Assembly: GCF_029761935.1 (NCBI RefSeq)
Contig: NZ_CP121699.1
Coordinates: 248,001-312,000, forward strand
Length of the DNA: 64,000 bases
DNA from: Microbacterium testaceum
GTDB taxonomy: Bacteria > Actinomycetota > Actinomycetes > Actinomycetales > Microbacteriaceae
Direction of reading: 5' to 3'
Both the position numbers and the translations under genes were made by a program. This document shows positions 43,225 to 52,764 of this stretch, one piece after another. The notes beneath the pieces were generated by a model, which searched no databases, was not told the origin of the DNA, and saw nothing but the letters and a program-made list of their open reading frames with translations. How positions within the stretch are numbered: the first letter of the stretch is position 1; each line of letters begins with the position of its first letter.

Positions 43225-44390
43225 GCGCGTTCTCCTTCGGTCTGGCGCTGGCCGATGCGATCGGCATCCACCGCCTCATCGTTGACGTTCTCGGCCGACA
43301 CCGGGCGTCGGCGGGCGAGCAGGAACAGGCCCACGCAGACGGCCAGGCCGCCCACCAGCACGACCACGAGGCCGGCGATGCCCGACGAGGCCGCCCATGC
43401 GGCGCCTCCGCCGACGACGGCGGCCGCGGGCAGCGTGACGACCCACGCGAAGGCGATCCGGGTGACGACGTTCCAGTGCACCGACGCGAGGCGCTTGCCG
43501 AGCCCCGAGCCGATCACCGCACCCGAGGTGACCTGCGTGGTCGAGAGCGGGAAGCCGAGAGTCGACGAGATGAGGATGGTCGAGGCGGCGCTGGTCTCGG
43601 CGGCGAAGCCCTGCGGAGGTTTCACGTCGGTGATGCGCTTGCCGACCGTGCGCATGATGCGCCAGCCGCCCAGGTAGGTGCCGAGGGCGATCGCGAGCCC
43701 CGCGGACAGGATGACCCACAGCTGCGGGCCGGTGCCCGCCTCTTGGAAGCCGGCGACGATCAGGGTCAGCGTGATGACGCCCATCGTCTTCTGGGCGTCG
43801 TTGGTGCCGTGTGCGAGCGAGACGAGCGAGGCCGAGACCGTCTGGCCGTGACGGAGGGCGGTGGACGATCCGGCGACGGTCGCCATCTTCGTCACGCGGT
43901 ACACGAGATAGGTCGCGGCGAGGGCCACGATCCCCGCGATGAACGGCGACAGCAGCGCGGGCAGCACGATCTTCGACAGCACCCCTCCCCACTCGACGGC
44001 GTGGAAGCCGACGCCGATGACCGCGGCGCCGATGAGGCCGCCGAACAGGGCATGGGTGGAGCTGGAGGGCAGCCCGAGCCACCAGGTCAGCAGGTTCCAC
44101 ACCACGGCGCCCATGAGCCCCGCGAAGATCATCGGCGCGGTGATCTGCGGAAGCCCCTGGTCGTTCTGGGCGAGAATCCCCTCCGACACCGTCTTGGCCA
44201 CCGCGGTCGACAGGAACGCGCCGACGAGGTTGAGGATCGCGGAGATGAGCACCGCGACTTTGGGTTTCAGCGCGCCCGTGGCGACTGACGTCGCCATGGC
44301 GTTGGCGGTGTCGTGAAAGCCGTTGGTGAAGTCGAAGAAGATCGAGAGGGCGACGACGAGAAGGACGGGGACGAGGACGGTGAGATCCAC
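43221..44390 (-). CDS. PiT-family inorganic phosphate transporter
   Basis: A 389-aa membrane protein with about ten helices arranged as two repeats. The PiT signatures are present: FDFTNGFHDTANAMATSVATG near the N-terminus (given by its ends FDFTNGFHD and MATSVATG), WWLGLPSSSTHALFGGLIG, SLAHGTNDAQKTMGVI and GFPLSTTQVTSGAVIG. It imports phosphate with cations or as metal-phosphate. GTG 44390 follows CGGAG; a start at 44444 would add 18 hydrophilic residues. A small membrane protein is co-encoded. Confidence 0.94.
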   Translation of the reverse strand: MDLTVLVPVLLVVALSIFFDFTNGFHDTANAMATSVATGALKPKVAVLISAILNLVGAFLSTAVAKTVSEGILAQNDQGLPQITAPMIFAGLMGAVVWNLLTWWLGLPSSSTHALFGGLIGAAVIGVGFHAVEWGGVLSKIVLPALLSPFIAGIVALAATYLVYRVTKMATVAGSSTALRHGQTVSASLVSLAHGTNDAQKTMGVITLTLIVAGFQEAGTGPQLWVILSAGLAIALGTYLGGWRIMRTVGKRITDVKPPQGFAAETSAASTILISSTLGFPLSTTQVTSGAVIGSGLGKRLASVHWNVVTRIAFAWVVTLPAAAVVGGGAAWAASSGIAGLVVVLVGGLAVCVGLFLLARRRPVSAENVNDEAVDADRIGQRQTEGERA

Positions 44391-44486
44391 CGCGACTCCG
44401 ATCGAGAAGTGATACCGGAAGCGGGTCGGTTGGCCCGGCGACACGGTAGACCTCGGCGGTGAACGAAGTGTTCCCTATCCCGTGGA

Positions 44487-44509
44487 AGCGGAGAGGTCTA
44501 CTCTCCGCT
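44487..44509 (-). terminator. terminator of lipBA
   Basis: A perfect 9-bp stem, AGCGGAGAG (44487-44495) with CTCTCCGCT (44501-44509), and a 5-base loop, beginning 8 bases beyond the lipA stop. Confidence 0.65.
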
Positions 44510-44517
44510 CTGCGCGC

Positions 44518-45552
44518 TCACACCGCCTGCGCGAAGCCCGCGTCGGCGGACGCGATGTCCTTCGCGAGGTGCGCGAGGTGCGGCGGGATCTCGCGGCCCT
44601 TGGACACCATCGACTGCGCCCACAGGCGTCCGGCGCGGTATGACGACCGCACCAGGGGCCCGGCGAGCACGCCGAGGAAGCCGATGCGCTCGGCCTCTTC
44701 CTTGAACTCCACGAACTCGGCCGGCTTCACCCAGCGCTGCACGGGGAGGTGGCGCGGGGTGGGGCGCAGGTACTGCGTGATCGTGATGATGTCGGTACCC
44801 GCAGCGTGCAGGTCTTCGAGGGCCTGGACGACCTCTTCGGGCTCTTCGCCCATGCCGAGGATGAGGTTGGACTTGGTGATGAGCCCCGCCTCTCGCGCGG
44901 CGGTGAGCACGCCGAGGGAGCGTTCGTAGCGGAACGCCGGGCGAATGCGCTTGAAGATGCGGGGGACGGTCTCGACGTTGTGCGCGAAGACCTCGGGTCG
45001 CGACGAGAAGACCTCTTCGAGGTGTGCCGGGTTACCCGAGAAGTCGGTCGCGAGGATCTCGACCCCGGTACCCGGGTTGTCGGCGTGGATGCGGCGCACG
45101 GTCTCGGCGTGCAGCCACGCGCCCTCGTCCGGCAGGTCGTCGCGGGCGACGCCGGTAACGGTGGCATAGCGCAGCTGCATCCGGGTGACGCTCTCGGCGA
45201 CGCGGCGAGGTTCGTCGCGGTCGTAGTCGGCGGGCTTACCGGTGTCGATCTGGCAGAAGTCGCAGCGGCGCGTGCACTGCGAACCGCCGATGAGGAAGGT
45301 CGCCTCGCGGTCCTCCCAGCACTCGAAGATGTTGGGGCAGCCCGCCTCCTGGCAGACCGTGTGGAGTTCCTCGGTTTTCACGAGGTTCTGCAGGGCGGTG
45401 TACTCCGGGCCCATCTTGGCCTTGGTCTTGATCCACTCGGGCTTGCGCTCGATCGGCGTCTCGGCGTTGCGCACCTCGAGGCGCAGGAGCTTGCGGCCGT
45501 TCGGAGCAGTGGATGCCGGCACCCCGGCGCTCCCGGTTCCGCAGGCGCTCAC
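44518..45552 (-). CDS. lipA: lipoyl synthase
   Basis: A 344-aa radical-SAM enzyme that inserts two sulfurs into octanoyl groups to make lipoyl cofactors. The radical-SAM cluster motif is C-T-R-R-C-D-F-C (residues about 83-90), the auxiliary cluster uses [13 protein letters not shown] (about 68-80), and the C-terminal RSSYRAG matches the conserved RSSY ligand motif. GTG 45552 overlaps the lipB stop (GTGA), so the octanoyl transfer and sulfur insertion steps are translationally coupled. Confidence 0.96.
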   Translation of the reverse strand: MSACGTGSAGVPASTAPNGRKLLRLEVRNAETPIERKPEWIKTKAKMGPEYTALQNLVKTEELHTVCQEAGCPNIFECWEDREATFLIGGSQCTRRCDFCQIDTGKPADYDRDEPRRVAESVTRMQLRYATVTGVARDDLPDEGAWLHAETVRRIHADNPGTGVEILATDFSGNPAHLEEVFSSRPEVFAHNVETVPRIFKRIRPAFRYERSLGVLTAAREAGLITKSNLILGMGEEPEEVVQALEDLHAAGTDIITITQYLRPTPRHLPVQRWVKPAEFVEFKEEAERIGFLGVLAGPLVRSSYRAGRLWAQSMVSKGREIPPHLAHLAKDIASADAGFAQAV

Positions 45553-46187
45553 GCGGCCACCACCGCGTCCTCGGCGCGGAAGACGCGCTCGATCGCGGGG
45601 ACGAGATCGGCGGGGGAGACGTCGGCGCCGAGCACCTCGCTGACGGTGGTCACTCCGGCATCCGAGATCCCGCAGGGGACGATGTGGCGGAAGCCCGCGA
45701 GGGTGTTGTCGCAGTTGACGGCGAAGCCGTGCATGGTCACTCCTCTTTCGACGCGGACTCCGATCGCCGCGACCTTGTCCACGCCGAGGGGGCGCCGTAC
45801 CCAGACGCCGCTGCGTCCCTCGACGCGGAAGCCGTCGACGCCGAGGGCGCCGAGGGCGTCGATGAGCAGGGCCTCGAGGCGCCGGACGTGCGCGACGACG
45901 TCGATGGGTTCGGGGAGCCGCACGATCGGATACCCGACGAGCTGGCCCGGGCCGTGCCACGTGATCTTCCCGCCGCGGTCGACGTCGATCACGGGGGTGC
46001 CGTCGTCGGGGCGTTCGTGCGCCTCCGTGCGCTTTCCCGCGGTGTACACCGCCTCGTGCTCGAGAAGGAGCAGGGTGTCGACGCGGGCTCCCGCGACGAC
46101 GTCGGCGTGGATGCGACGCTGATGCGCCCAGCCGTCGAGGTAGGGAACGTAGTGCGGGGACAGGCCCACCTGTTGGATGTCGATCAT
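45549..46187 (-). CDS. lipB: lipoyl(octanoyl) transferase
   Basis: A 212-aa enzyme that moves octanoate from acyl carrier protein to lipoyl domains. Visible: [15 protein letters not shown], the [17 protein letters not shown] block, the Lys in [11 protein letters not shown] and the acyl-carrying Cys in [10 protein letters not shown] 46187 follows GGAGGC; an in-frame ATG at 46220 lies inside the upstream palindrome and is less likely. It heads lipBA and is divergent from a TetR gene. Confidence 0.95.
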   Translation of the reverse strand: MIDIQQVGLSPHYVPYLDGWAHQRRIHADVVAGARVDTLLLLEHEAVYTAGKRTEAHERPDDGTPVIDVDRGGKITWHGPGQLVGYPIVRLPEPIDVVAHVRRLEALLIDALGALGVDGFRVEGRSGVWVRRPLGVDKVAAIGVRVERGVTMHGFAVNCDNTLAGFRHIVPCGISDAGVTTVSEVLGADVSPADLVPAIERVFRAEDAVVAA

Positions 46188-46200
46188 CGACCGCCTCCGA

Positions 46201-46219
46201 TGTTGGATTGCGTCCAACA
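46201..46219. promoter_or_regulatory. palindromic operator candidate between lipB and tetR
   Basis: TGTTGGATTGCGTCCAACA: 7-base perfect arms around TTGCG. It lies 14-32 bases before the lipB ATG and 33-51 bases before the TetR start, a typical site for autoregulation plus control of the divergent gene. Confidence 0.65.
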
Positions 46220-46239
46220 ATACACGTGAGGCGCCCCCG

Positions 46240-46245
46240 TAGGCT
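46240..46245 (+). promoter_or_regulatory. -10 box (TAGGCT) of the TetR gene
   Basis: TAGGCT is six bases before GTG 46252, and the palindrome 46201-46219 covers the -35 region. Confidence 0.5.
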
Positions 46246-46251
46246 GGGGCG

Positions 46252-46800
46252 GTGACCCCCGAGCCTCGAAGCGGACGACCGCGCGCCTCCTCGCGCGAAG
46301 TGCTCTCCGAGGCGGCCTGCGAACTGTTCCTGGAGCAGGGCTATGACGCGACCAGCGTGTCCGATATCACCCGCCGCGCGGGAGTGAGCCGTTCGAGCTT
46401 CTTCAACTACTTCTCCGCCAAGAGCGACGTGCTCTGGTCGGGATACGACGAGCAGGCGGATGCCGCGATCGAGCGCCTCCGCGAAGGCCAGCCGGTCGCC
46501 CAGTGCCTGACGGCGATCGGCGCGGGTCTCGCACCCGACGCACTCGCCCTCGCGATCACCAACGCCGACGCCATGGGCATCTCCGTCGAGCTCGACCGCG
46601 ACCGGGCCGTCCGGCAATTCCGGCTGCAGCGGGAGCTCGCGGCGCGGTTCGTGCGCGATGGCATGCCCGAGCTGGACGCCCAGGTCCGCGCGGGCGCGCT
46701 CTCGGCCGCTGTCCTGGCCGCCGTGTGGGCGTGGGCGGACCGCACCGCCGCCGGGCGGCCCCTCGACGAAGTGCTGGACGCCGCGCTCGCTCTCGCGTGA
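46252..46800 (+). CDS. TetR-family transcriptional regulator
   Basis: A 182-aa repressor-type protein. The HTH (about residues 14-60) reads [20 protein letters not shown], then [20 protein letters not shown]. The C-terminal ligand domain is short and Ala-rich ([20 protein letters not shown]). The ligand is unknown. The palindrome at 46201-46219 is the likely binding site. From position it could control the lipBA operon, which would be an unusual target. Confidence 0.88.
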   Translation: MTPEPRSGRPRASSREVLSEAACELFLEQGYDATSVSDITRRAGVSRSSFFNYFSAKSDVLWSGYDEQADAAIERLREGQPVAQCLTAIGAGLAPDALALAITNADAMGISVELDRDRAVRQFRLQRELAARFVRDGMPELDAQVRAGALSAAVLAAVWAWADRTAAGRPLDEVLDAALALA

Positions 46801-46956
46801 CGCGACAGGGCCGTCCGCCCCGCCCCCGAGAGATTGGCCGGGGCCAGCGGCATCCCTCCGAGGAGGGTCGAGGTTCGGCGAATCGCCCGCGTCGGGCCAC
46901 CGGCGGGTGAGTGCGCGGCGGCGAACGCGGCGCGCCCCGCGTAAACTCGTTACATC

Positions 46957-48501
46957 ATGGCGACTTTCGGCACCCTCTCCGACCGGCTCACAGAGACCTT
47001 CCGCAACCTCCGGAAGAAGGGCCAGCTCACGCCCGCCGACGTCGACGGGACGGTGCGCGAGATCCGCCGCGCCCTCCTCGACGCCGACGTCGCGCTGCCC
47101 GTGGTCAAGGAGTTCACCGCCGCGGTCCGCGAGCGCGCCCTGGGCGACGAGGTCAACCGGGCGCTGAACCCTGCGCAGCAGGTCGTGCAGATCGTCAACG
47201 ACGAGCTCATCGGCATCCTGGGCGGTCAGCAGCGTCGCCTGCAGTTCGCGAAGAACCCGCCGACGGTCATCATGCTCGCCGGCCTCCAGGGATCCGGTAA
47301 GACGACCTTCGCCGGCAAGCTCGCCAAGATGCTCGAGAAGGACGGCCACACCCCGCTCCTGGTCGCGTGCGACCTCCAGCGTCCGAACGCCGTCAACCAG
47401 CTGCAGGTCGTCGCCGAGCGCGCCGGAGCCGCGATCTACGCGCCCGAGCCCGGCAACGGTACCGGAGACCCGGTCAAGGTCGCCCGCGACGGCGTCGCGT
47501 ACGCCACCCGCCAGCAGCACGACATCGTCATCATCGACACCGCCGGTCGCCTGGGCGTCGACGCCGAGCTGATGAAGCAGGCGTCCGACATCCGCAAGGC
47601 CACCGAGCCCGACGAGGTGCTGTTCGTCATCGACGCGATGATCGGTCAGGACGCGGTCACCACCGCGAAGGCGTTCCAGGACGGCGTCGACTTCACCGGC
47701 GTCGTGCTGTCGAAGCTCGACGGCGACGCTCGCGGTGGCGCCGCGCTGTCGGTCGCCTCGGTCACCGGTCGCCCCATCATCTTCGCCTCGACCGGTGAGG
47801 GTCTCGATGACGTCGAGCCCTTCTACCCCGACCGCATGGCATCCCGCATCCTCGACCTCGGTGACATCCTCACCCTGATCGAGCAGGCGCAGTCGGCCTT
47901 CGACGAGGCCGAGGCGATGAAGGTCGCCGAGAAGCTCGCGACCGAGACCTTCACGCTCGAGGACTTCCTCGAGCAGATGCAGCAGATGAAGAAGATGGGC
48001 TCCATGAAGAAGATGCTCGGGATGCTCCCGGGCATGGGAAACATGAAGCAACAGCTCGAGAACTTCGACGAGCGCGAGATCGACCGCACCGAGGCGATCA
48101 TCCGCTCGATGACCGTCGCCGAACGACGCAACCCCAAGATGCTCAACGGTTCGCGCCGCCTGCGCATCGCCCGCGGTTCGGGCATGACGGTCACCGACGT
48201 CAATCAGCTCGTCCAGCGGTTCGACCAGGCCGCCAAGATGATGAAGACCGTCGCGCGCGGCGGGGTGCCCAACATCCCCGGCATGGGACCCGTCGGCGGC
48301 AAGCCCGGCGCGTCGTCCAAGCGCGGAAAGCAGCAGAAGGCGAAGGGCTCGCGTTCGGGTAACCCCGCCAAGCGCGCGGCCGAGAACGCCGGTATCGCGG
48401 CATCCGCACCGGCCACCGGCTCGGGCTTCGGCCTGGGCGGGCAGGCGGCCCCGAGCGAGGCCGATCTCGCCGAGCTGCAGAAGATGCTCGGCCGCGGCTG
48501 A
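46957..48501 (+). CDS. ffh: signal recognition particle protein Ffh
   Basis: A 514-aa SRP GTPase that binds 4.5S RNA and signal sequences. The N domain (1-90) and G domain carry [16 protein letters not shown] (about 107-122), [13 protein letters not shown] and [10 protein letters not shown]; the Met-rich M domain (about 325-450) has [20 protein letters not shown] Gly/Ala tail (about 450-514) is longer than in E. coli. The -10-like TAAACT (46942-46947) ends nine bases before ATG, implying a very short leader. Confidence 0.97.
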   Translation: MATFGTLSDRLTETFRNLRKKGQLTPADVDGTVREIRRALLDADVALPVVKEFTAAVRERALGDEVNRALNPAQQVVQIVNDELIGILGGQQRRLQFAKNPPTVIMLAGLQGSGKTTFAGKLAKMLEKDGHTPLLVACDLQRPNAVNQLQVVAERAGAAIYAPEPGNGTGDPVKVARDGVAYATRQQHDIVIIDTAGRLGVDAELMKQASDIRKATEPDEVLFVIDAMIGQDAVTTAKAFQDGVDFTGVVLSKLDGDARGGAALSVASVTGRPIIFASTGEGLDDVEPFYPDRMASRILDLGDILTLIEQAQSAFDEAEAMKVAEKLATETFTLEDFLEQMQQMKKMGSMKKMLGMLPGMGNMKQQLENFDEREIDRTEAIIRSMTVAERRNPKMLNGSRRLRIARGSGMTVTDVNQLVQRFDQAAKMMKTVARGGVPNIPGMGPVGGKPGASSKRGKQQKAKGSRSGNPAKRAAENAGIAASAPATGSGFGLGGQAAPSEADLAELQKMLGRG

Positions 48502-48534
48502 CGCCAGCGCCCGGGCGAGACCCCGGCGTCCGCC

Positions 48535-49260
48535 TCAGGGCAGGACGTCGGCGTCCTGCAGGGCGGACATGACCGTCTGCTCGATAGCTCGCTGACCGCG
48601 CGGGGTGGGGTGGACGTCGTCCTCCTGCATCCACTCCGGGTGGCCCGCGAGGGGCTGCCCGACGTCGATGAAGGTTCCCCCGACCTTCTCGACGGCGTCC
48701 TTGAGCGCGTCGGAGGTCACCTTCGTGTCGGTGGGGACGTCGGCGTCGTCGTTCCAGATCGTGCTCAGGCCGATGATGCGGGCATCGGGAGCGGCCCCGT
48801 GCAGCTGGTCGACGGTATCGGCGGTGTCGGTGCGGATCTCGTCCTCGTCCTCCCAGAAGTCGTTGCTGGAGGACTCGACGACGAGCAGCTGCGGCTGCAG
48901 AGCGGCGACAGCGGGAACCAGACCGGCGTAGGCGGTTCCGCAGTCGCCCTGCACCACGAAACCCATGCCCGGGCAGGCGAGGTTCGTCAGCGACACGTGG
49001 GCGCGCGCGGAGAGGAGTGTCGGCCACGCCTGCTGCGGGTCCAGGCCGAAGCCCGACATGAGGGAATCGCCCAGGGTCACCACCCGTAGGGGGCCCGTCG
49101 GGGTCGATGACGGGGTCGGGCTCGCTTCGAGCGCGGGGGCAGCGAATGTGGGCACGGCCGCGGGCTCGGCGGGGTCGGCGGCGCAGCCGGCGAGCATCGC
49201 GACCACGCCTGCGGAGAGGGTGGTCAGCGAGGCCACGGTGGCGCGGCGTCCGAGGGTCAT
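48535..49260 (-). CDS. SGNH/GDSL-fold hydrolase lipoprotein
   Basis: A 241-aa exported lipoprotein (lipobox MLAGC) with an SGNH hydrolase domain. Block I is VVTLGDSLMSGFG with the catalytic Ser (about residue 67), block III includes VVESSSNDFW with the Asn (about 131), and block V is DDVHPTPRGQ with the catalytic Asp and His (about 220). It probably deacylates a polysaccharide or lipid in the envelope. The start is placed by the -10 box 6 bases upstream. Confidence 0.85.
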   Translation of the reverse strand: MTLGRRATVASLTTLSAGVVAMLAGCAADPAEPAAVPTFAAPALEASPTPSSTPTGPLRVVTLGDSLMSGFGLDPQQAWPTLLSARAHVSLTNLACPGMGFVVQGDCGTAYAGLVPAVAALQPQLLVVESSSNDFWEDEDEIRTDTADTVDQLHGAAPDARIIGLSTIWNDDADVPTDTKVTSDALKDAVEKVGGTFIDVGQPLAGHPEWMQEDDVHPTPRGQRAIEQTVMSALQDADVLP

Positions 49261-49266
49261 GACGCG

Positions 49267-49272
49267 ATCCTA
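49267..49272 (-). promoter_or_regulatory. -10 box (TAGGAT) of the SGNH hydrolase gene
   Basis: On the - strand TAGGAT is six bases before ATG 49260. Confidence 0.5.
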
Positions 49273-49309
49273 GGTTCGCGCACCTATGAACGAGCGCGGA
49301 GGTTCACCT

Positions 49310-50473
49310 CTAGACGCGCAGGGCCGCGAGGTGCTCGCGCAGGGTCGGCCCCCCGCGGAACTCGCGGATGAGGTGCTGCACCACCTCGCGCAGACCGCCG
49401 TCGGCCGCGTCGGCGACCGCGATCTGCCGCGCCGAGCTGCCGCCCGTGGCGAGGATCGTCTCGAGGCTCGCGAACTCCTTCGCGCACTTCAGCTCGAGGG
49501 CGATGTCGGCGAGCTCCTCCATCGTCTCGCGCAGGTGCTCGACCACGGGGCGCTGCGTCCCCTCGCGGTCGACGATCACGCGCGCGTCGAGACCGTAGCG
49601 GGCCGCGCGCCACTTGTTCTCGCGGGCGTACCAGGGCGGGATGCCGGGAAGCTCGCGCCCCTCGTCGAGCAGCCGCGAGAAGTGCTCGACGAGCGTCTGC
49701 GCGAGCGAGGCGACCGCGGCCAGTTCGGGCAGGGTCGACATGCCGTCGCAGGCGCGGATCTCGATCGTGCCCCACTTGGGCGCCGGACGGATGTCCCAGC
49801 GCACCTCGCTGGCATCCGCCATCACACCGGTGCGGACCATGTCGTCGAGGTAGTTCTCGAAGTCGCCCCAGGAGTCGAGCTGCCAGGGCAGGCCCGCCGT
49901 GGGGAGCTGCTGGAAGACGAGAGCGCGATTCGAGGCGTACCCGGTGCGTTCGCCCGCCCAGAAGGGGCTGGATGCCGACAGCGCCTGGAGATGGGGGAGG
50001 TAGACGTTCAGTGCGTTGACGATCGGGATGACCTTCTCGACGTCGTCCACGCCGACGTGCACGTGGATGCCCCAGATCATCATGTTGCGCCCCCACCACT
50101 GGGTGCGCTCGATGAGCGAGTGGTAGCGCGTCTTGTCGGTGACCTCCTGGTCGAACCACTGCGCGAAGGGGTGGCTGCCGGCGCACAGGATCTCGACCCC
50201 GCGCGGCTCGGTCTCGTCGCGCAGGGCGCAGATGGCGTCGGCGATGTCGTCGACGGCCTCGGCGACGGTGTGCCCGACGCCACTGGTCACCTCGACGGTG
50301 TTGGTGAGCAGCTCACCGGTGACCGTGAATCGCTCGAGCGCGGTCTTGTCTTCGAGCTGGTCGAGGATCTCGGGCGCGCGGGGGACCAGATCGCCCGTCT
50401 CGCGGTCCGCGAGCATGAGCTCCCATTCCAGACCCACGGACGAACGCGTCGATGCAGCGAACGGCAGCCTCAT
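49310..50473 (-). CDS. YbdK-type carboxylate-amine ligase (glutamate-cysteine ligase 2 family)
   Basis: A 387-aa ATP-dependent ligase related to gamma-glutamylcysteine synthetase. Visible: VGLEWELMLADRETGDLVP at the N-terminus, ELLTNTVEVTSGVG with metal-binding acids, MMIWGIHVHVGVDD, and the C-terminal EIRACDGMSTLPELAA and RENKWRAARYGLDA. YbdK proteins have weak Glu-Cys ligase activity in vitro and an uncertain real substrate. Actinobacteria use mycothiol, so glutathione synthesis should not be assumed. Confidence 0.88.
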   Translation of the reverse strand: MRLPFAASTRSSVGLEWELMLADRETGDLVPRAPEILDQLEDKTALERFTVTGELLTNTVEVTSGVGHTVAEAVDDIADAICALRDETEPRGVEILCAGSHPFAQWFDQEVTDKTRYHSLIERTQWWGRNMMIWGIHVHVGVDDVEKVIPIVNALNVYLPHLQALSASSPFWAGERTGYASNRALVFQQLPTAGLPWQLDSWGDFENYLDDMVRTGVMADASEVRWDIRPAPKWGTIEIRACDGMSTLPELAAVASLAQTLVEHFSRLLDEGRELPGIPPWYARENKWRAARYGLDARVIVDREGTQRPVVEHLRETMEELADIALELKCAKEFASLETILATGGSSARQIAVADAADGGLREVVQHLIREFRGGPTLREHLAALRV

Positions 50474-50706
50474 GCGGCTCAGTCTGACACGGGGGTCGGA
50501 GGCCGGGATCCTCCGCTACCCTTCGAGACGTCGCGTGTCGCGGCGCGTCGCGTGTCACCGCGAGGCCCGGGGATCTGGCAGAATAGAGGGCTGGACCCGC
50601 TACTCGACCCTCTATCCGGTATCGGTCCACCCTTTTGAGCTTCCGCCGGGTGTGCACCCCACTCTCCAGGCGTTCGGTTCGTTCGTTTTCATCATTTGGA
50701 GTCATC

Positions 50707-51120
50707 GTGGCTGTCAAGATCCGTCTCAAGCGCCTCGGAAAGATCCGCGCGCCCTACTACCGCATCGTCGTCGCCGACTCGCGCACCAAGCGCGATGGTC
50801 GTGTCATCGAGGAGATCGGCAAGTACCACCCGACCGAGGAGCCCTCGTTCATCGAGGTCGACTCGGAGCGCGCGCAGTACTGGCTCTCCGTGGGCGCGCA
50901 GCCCACCGAGCAGGTCGCCGCCATCCTCAAGCTCACGGGCGACTGGGGCACCTTCAAGGGCGACAAGAACGCCGTCTCGACCGTCAAGGTCCGCGAGCCC
51001 AAGGCCGCGTTCGAGGCCGACGCCTCGAAGAAGTCGGTCGTCAAGCCCAAGGCCGAGAAGAAGGCCGAAGCTCCCGCCGAGGCGCCCGCTGAGGACGCCG
51101 CCGAGACCTCGGCCGAGTAA
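50707..51120 (+). CDS. rpsP: 30S ribosomal protein S16
   Basis: A 137-aa ribosomal protein: [20 protein letters not shown] (given by its ends VKIRLKRLG and YYRIVV) and [14 protein letters not shown] are diagnostic. The first 85 residues form the conserved fold, and a Lys/Ala/Glu-rich tail of about 45 residues is extra, as in other Actinobacteria. GTG 50707 follows TTGGAG. It leads rpsP-khpA-rimM-trmD. Confidence 0.97.
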   Translation: MAVKIRLKRLGKIRAPYYRIVVADSRTKRDGRVIEEIGKYHPTEEPSFIEVDSERAQYWLSVGAQPTEQVAAILKLTGDWGTFKGDKNAVSTVKVREPKAAFEADASKKSVVKPKAEKKAEAPAEAPAEDAAETSAE

Positions 51121-51125
51121 TTCCC

Positions 51126-51356
51126 GTGCTGTCTGCCGCGCTCGAACACGTCGTCAAGGGGATCGTCGATCACCCCGATGCCGTGACCATCCGTTCCAGC
51201 TCTTCGCCTCGCGGCGACGTGCTGGAGGTTCGCGTGCACCCCGATGACCGGGGTCGCGTGATCGGGCGCGGCGGACGCACCGCCAAGGCACTGCGCACGG
51301 TCGTGTCGGCTCTCGCCGACGGACGTCGCGTGCGCGTCGACGTCGCCGACGACTGA
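51126..51356 (+). CDS. khpA: KH-domain RNA-binding protein KhpA
   Basis: A 76-aa single KH domain with the GxxG loop in DRGRVIGRGGRTAKALRT. KhpA binds RNA and in Gram-positives partners KhpB (Jag) to tune cell division and small-RNA function. It starts with GTG five bases after rpsP, and its stop overlaps the rimM ATG by one base. Confidence 0.93.
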   Translation: MLSAALEHVVKGIVDHPDAVTIRSSSSPRGDVLEVRVHPDDRGRVIGRGGRTAKALRTVVSALADGRRVRVDVADD

Positions 51357-52003
51357 TGGCGAACGGCGACACCGCGGGCGCGCAGCCCGCCAAGACCCAG
51401 CTCCGCGTCGGACGACTCGTCAAGGCTCACGGCCTGAAGGGTGCGTTCAAGCTCGAGCTGTACACCGACGATCCCGACGGGCGCTTCACGCCGGGGAGCA
51501 CCTTCACCCTGCAGGTTCCGGAGTCCTCGCCGTGGCACGGCCGCGAGCTGACGGTCCGTGAATTCCGGTGGATGAACTCGCACCCGGTCGCCTTCTTCGA
51601 GGGCGTCGACGACCGCAACGCGGCCGAAGAGCTCGTCAAGGCCATTCTGTGGATCGACCAGGATGCCGAAGCCGCTCCCGCCGAAGACGACGCCTGGTAC
51701 GACCACCAGCTCGTCGGTCTCGACGTCGTGCGCGACGGCGCCGTCATCGGCCGCGTCGCCCGCGTCGACCACTTCCCGGCCCAGGATCTCTTGATCGTCC
51801 GCATGGCCGGCGAAGAGCGCGAGGTCCTCGTTCCTTTCGTGGGCGCCATCGTCCCCGAGGTCGACATCGCGGGTGGCCGCGTCGTCGTCACTCCGCCCGC
51901 GGGGCTCTTCGAAGAGCTCCCGGCCGACGCCGACGACGAGCCCGAACCCGTCTCGACGTCGGACGAATCCGACGGCGAGACCCCCGACACCTCCGAGGAC
52001 TGA
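51356..52003 (+). CDS. rimM: ribosome maturation factor RimM
   Basis: A 215-aa factor that binds S19 and helps fold the 30S head. The N-terminal RimM barrel begins [21 protein letters not shown] (given by its ends [11 protein letters not shown] and FKLELY); the PRC-barrel holds [11 protein letters not shown] and [18 protein letters not shown]. The last 30 residues are strongly acidic and probably disordered. Start and stop are tightly packed between khpA and trmD. Confidence 0.96.
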   Translation: MANGDTAGAQPAKTQLRVGRLVKAHGLKGAFKLELYTDDPDGRFTPGSTFTLQVPESSPWHGRELTVREFRWMNSHPVAFFEGVDDRNAAEELVKAILWIDQDAEAAPAEDDAWYDHQLVGLDVVRDGAVIGRVARVDHFPAQDLLIVRMAGEEREVLVPFVGAIVPEVDIAGGRVVVTPPAGLFEELPADADDEPEPVSTSDESDGETPDTSED

Positions 52004-52004
52004 C

Positions 52005-52694
52005 GTGCGCATCGACATCGTCTCGATCTTCCCGACGATCTTCGATGCTCTCGAGGTGTCGCTGCTCGGCAGAGCCCGGCAGAGCGGTCTGCTCGACGTC
52101 CGCATCCGCGATCTGCGGGACTACACGCACGACCGTCACCGCACCGTCGACGACACCCCGTACGGCGGCGGCGCGGGCATGGTCATGAAGCCGGAGCCCT
52201 GGGGTGAAGCGCTCGACGACGTGACGAGCGACGCCGAAGCGCGCCCGGTCATCATCTTCCCCTCGCCCGCGGGCGAGCGGTTCACGCAGGCGACGGCGCG
52301 AGAACTCTCCACCGCCCCCCACCTCGTCTTCGGCTGCGGCCGGTATGAAGGCATCGACGAGCGCGTCTTCGACTACGCCGCCGAGCGGGGCGACGTGCGC
52401 CTGATCTCCTTGGGCGACTACGTGCTCAACGGGGGAGAGGTCGCCGTCATGGCGATGGTCGAGGCGATCGGACGCCTGATCCCCGGCGTCGTCGGCAACC
52501 CCGAGAGCCTCGTCGAGGAGTCGCACGAGGACGGTCTGCTCGAGTACCCCTCGTTCACCAAGCCGGCCGTGTGGCGCGAGCGAGAGGTTCCGCCCGTGCT
52601 CCTGAGCGGCAACCACGGCGCCGTGGCGACCTGGCGTCGCGCGCAGCAGATCGAGCGCACGCGCGAGCGCCGGCCCGACCTGCTCGCCGACTGA
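52005..52694 (+). CDS. trmD: tRNA (guanine37-N1)-methyltransferase
   Basis: A 229-aa SPOUT methyltransferase that makes m1G37 in tRNAs to prevent frameshifting. Visible: [10 protein letters not shown], the [13 protein letters not shown] loop, [12 protein letters not shown] and the trefoil-knot SAM site [11 protein letters not shown]. The GTG start is one base after the rimM stop. A GGATGCC-armed hairpin follows 30 bases beyond the stop. Confidence 0.97.
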   Translation: MRIDIVSIFPTIFDALEVSLLGRARQSGLLDVRIRDLRDYTHDRHRTVDDTPYGGGAGMVMKPEPWGEALDDVTSDAEARPVIIFPSPAGERFTQATARELSTAPHLVFGCGRYEGIDERVFDYAAERGDVRLISLGDYVLNGGEVAVMAMVEAIGRLIPGVVGNPESLVEESHEDGLLEYPSFTKPAVWREREVPPVLLSGNHGAVATWRRAQQIERTRERRPDLLAD

Positions 52695-52724
52695 CGCGGC
52701 AGAGCTCTTCCGGCGCTGCCGGGA

Positions 52725-52753
52725 GGATGCCGCGACCTCGGGCCGCGGCATCC
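52725..52753. terminator. hairpin between trmD and map with GGATGCC/GGCATCC arms
   Basis: GGATGCCGCG (52725-52734) pairs perfectly with CGCGGCATCC (52744-52753) over a 9-base loop between convergent genes. Confidence 0.75.
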
Positions 52754-52764
52754 GGGATCATCCG

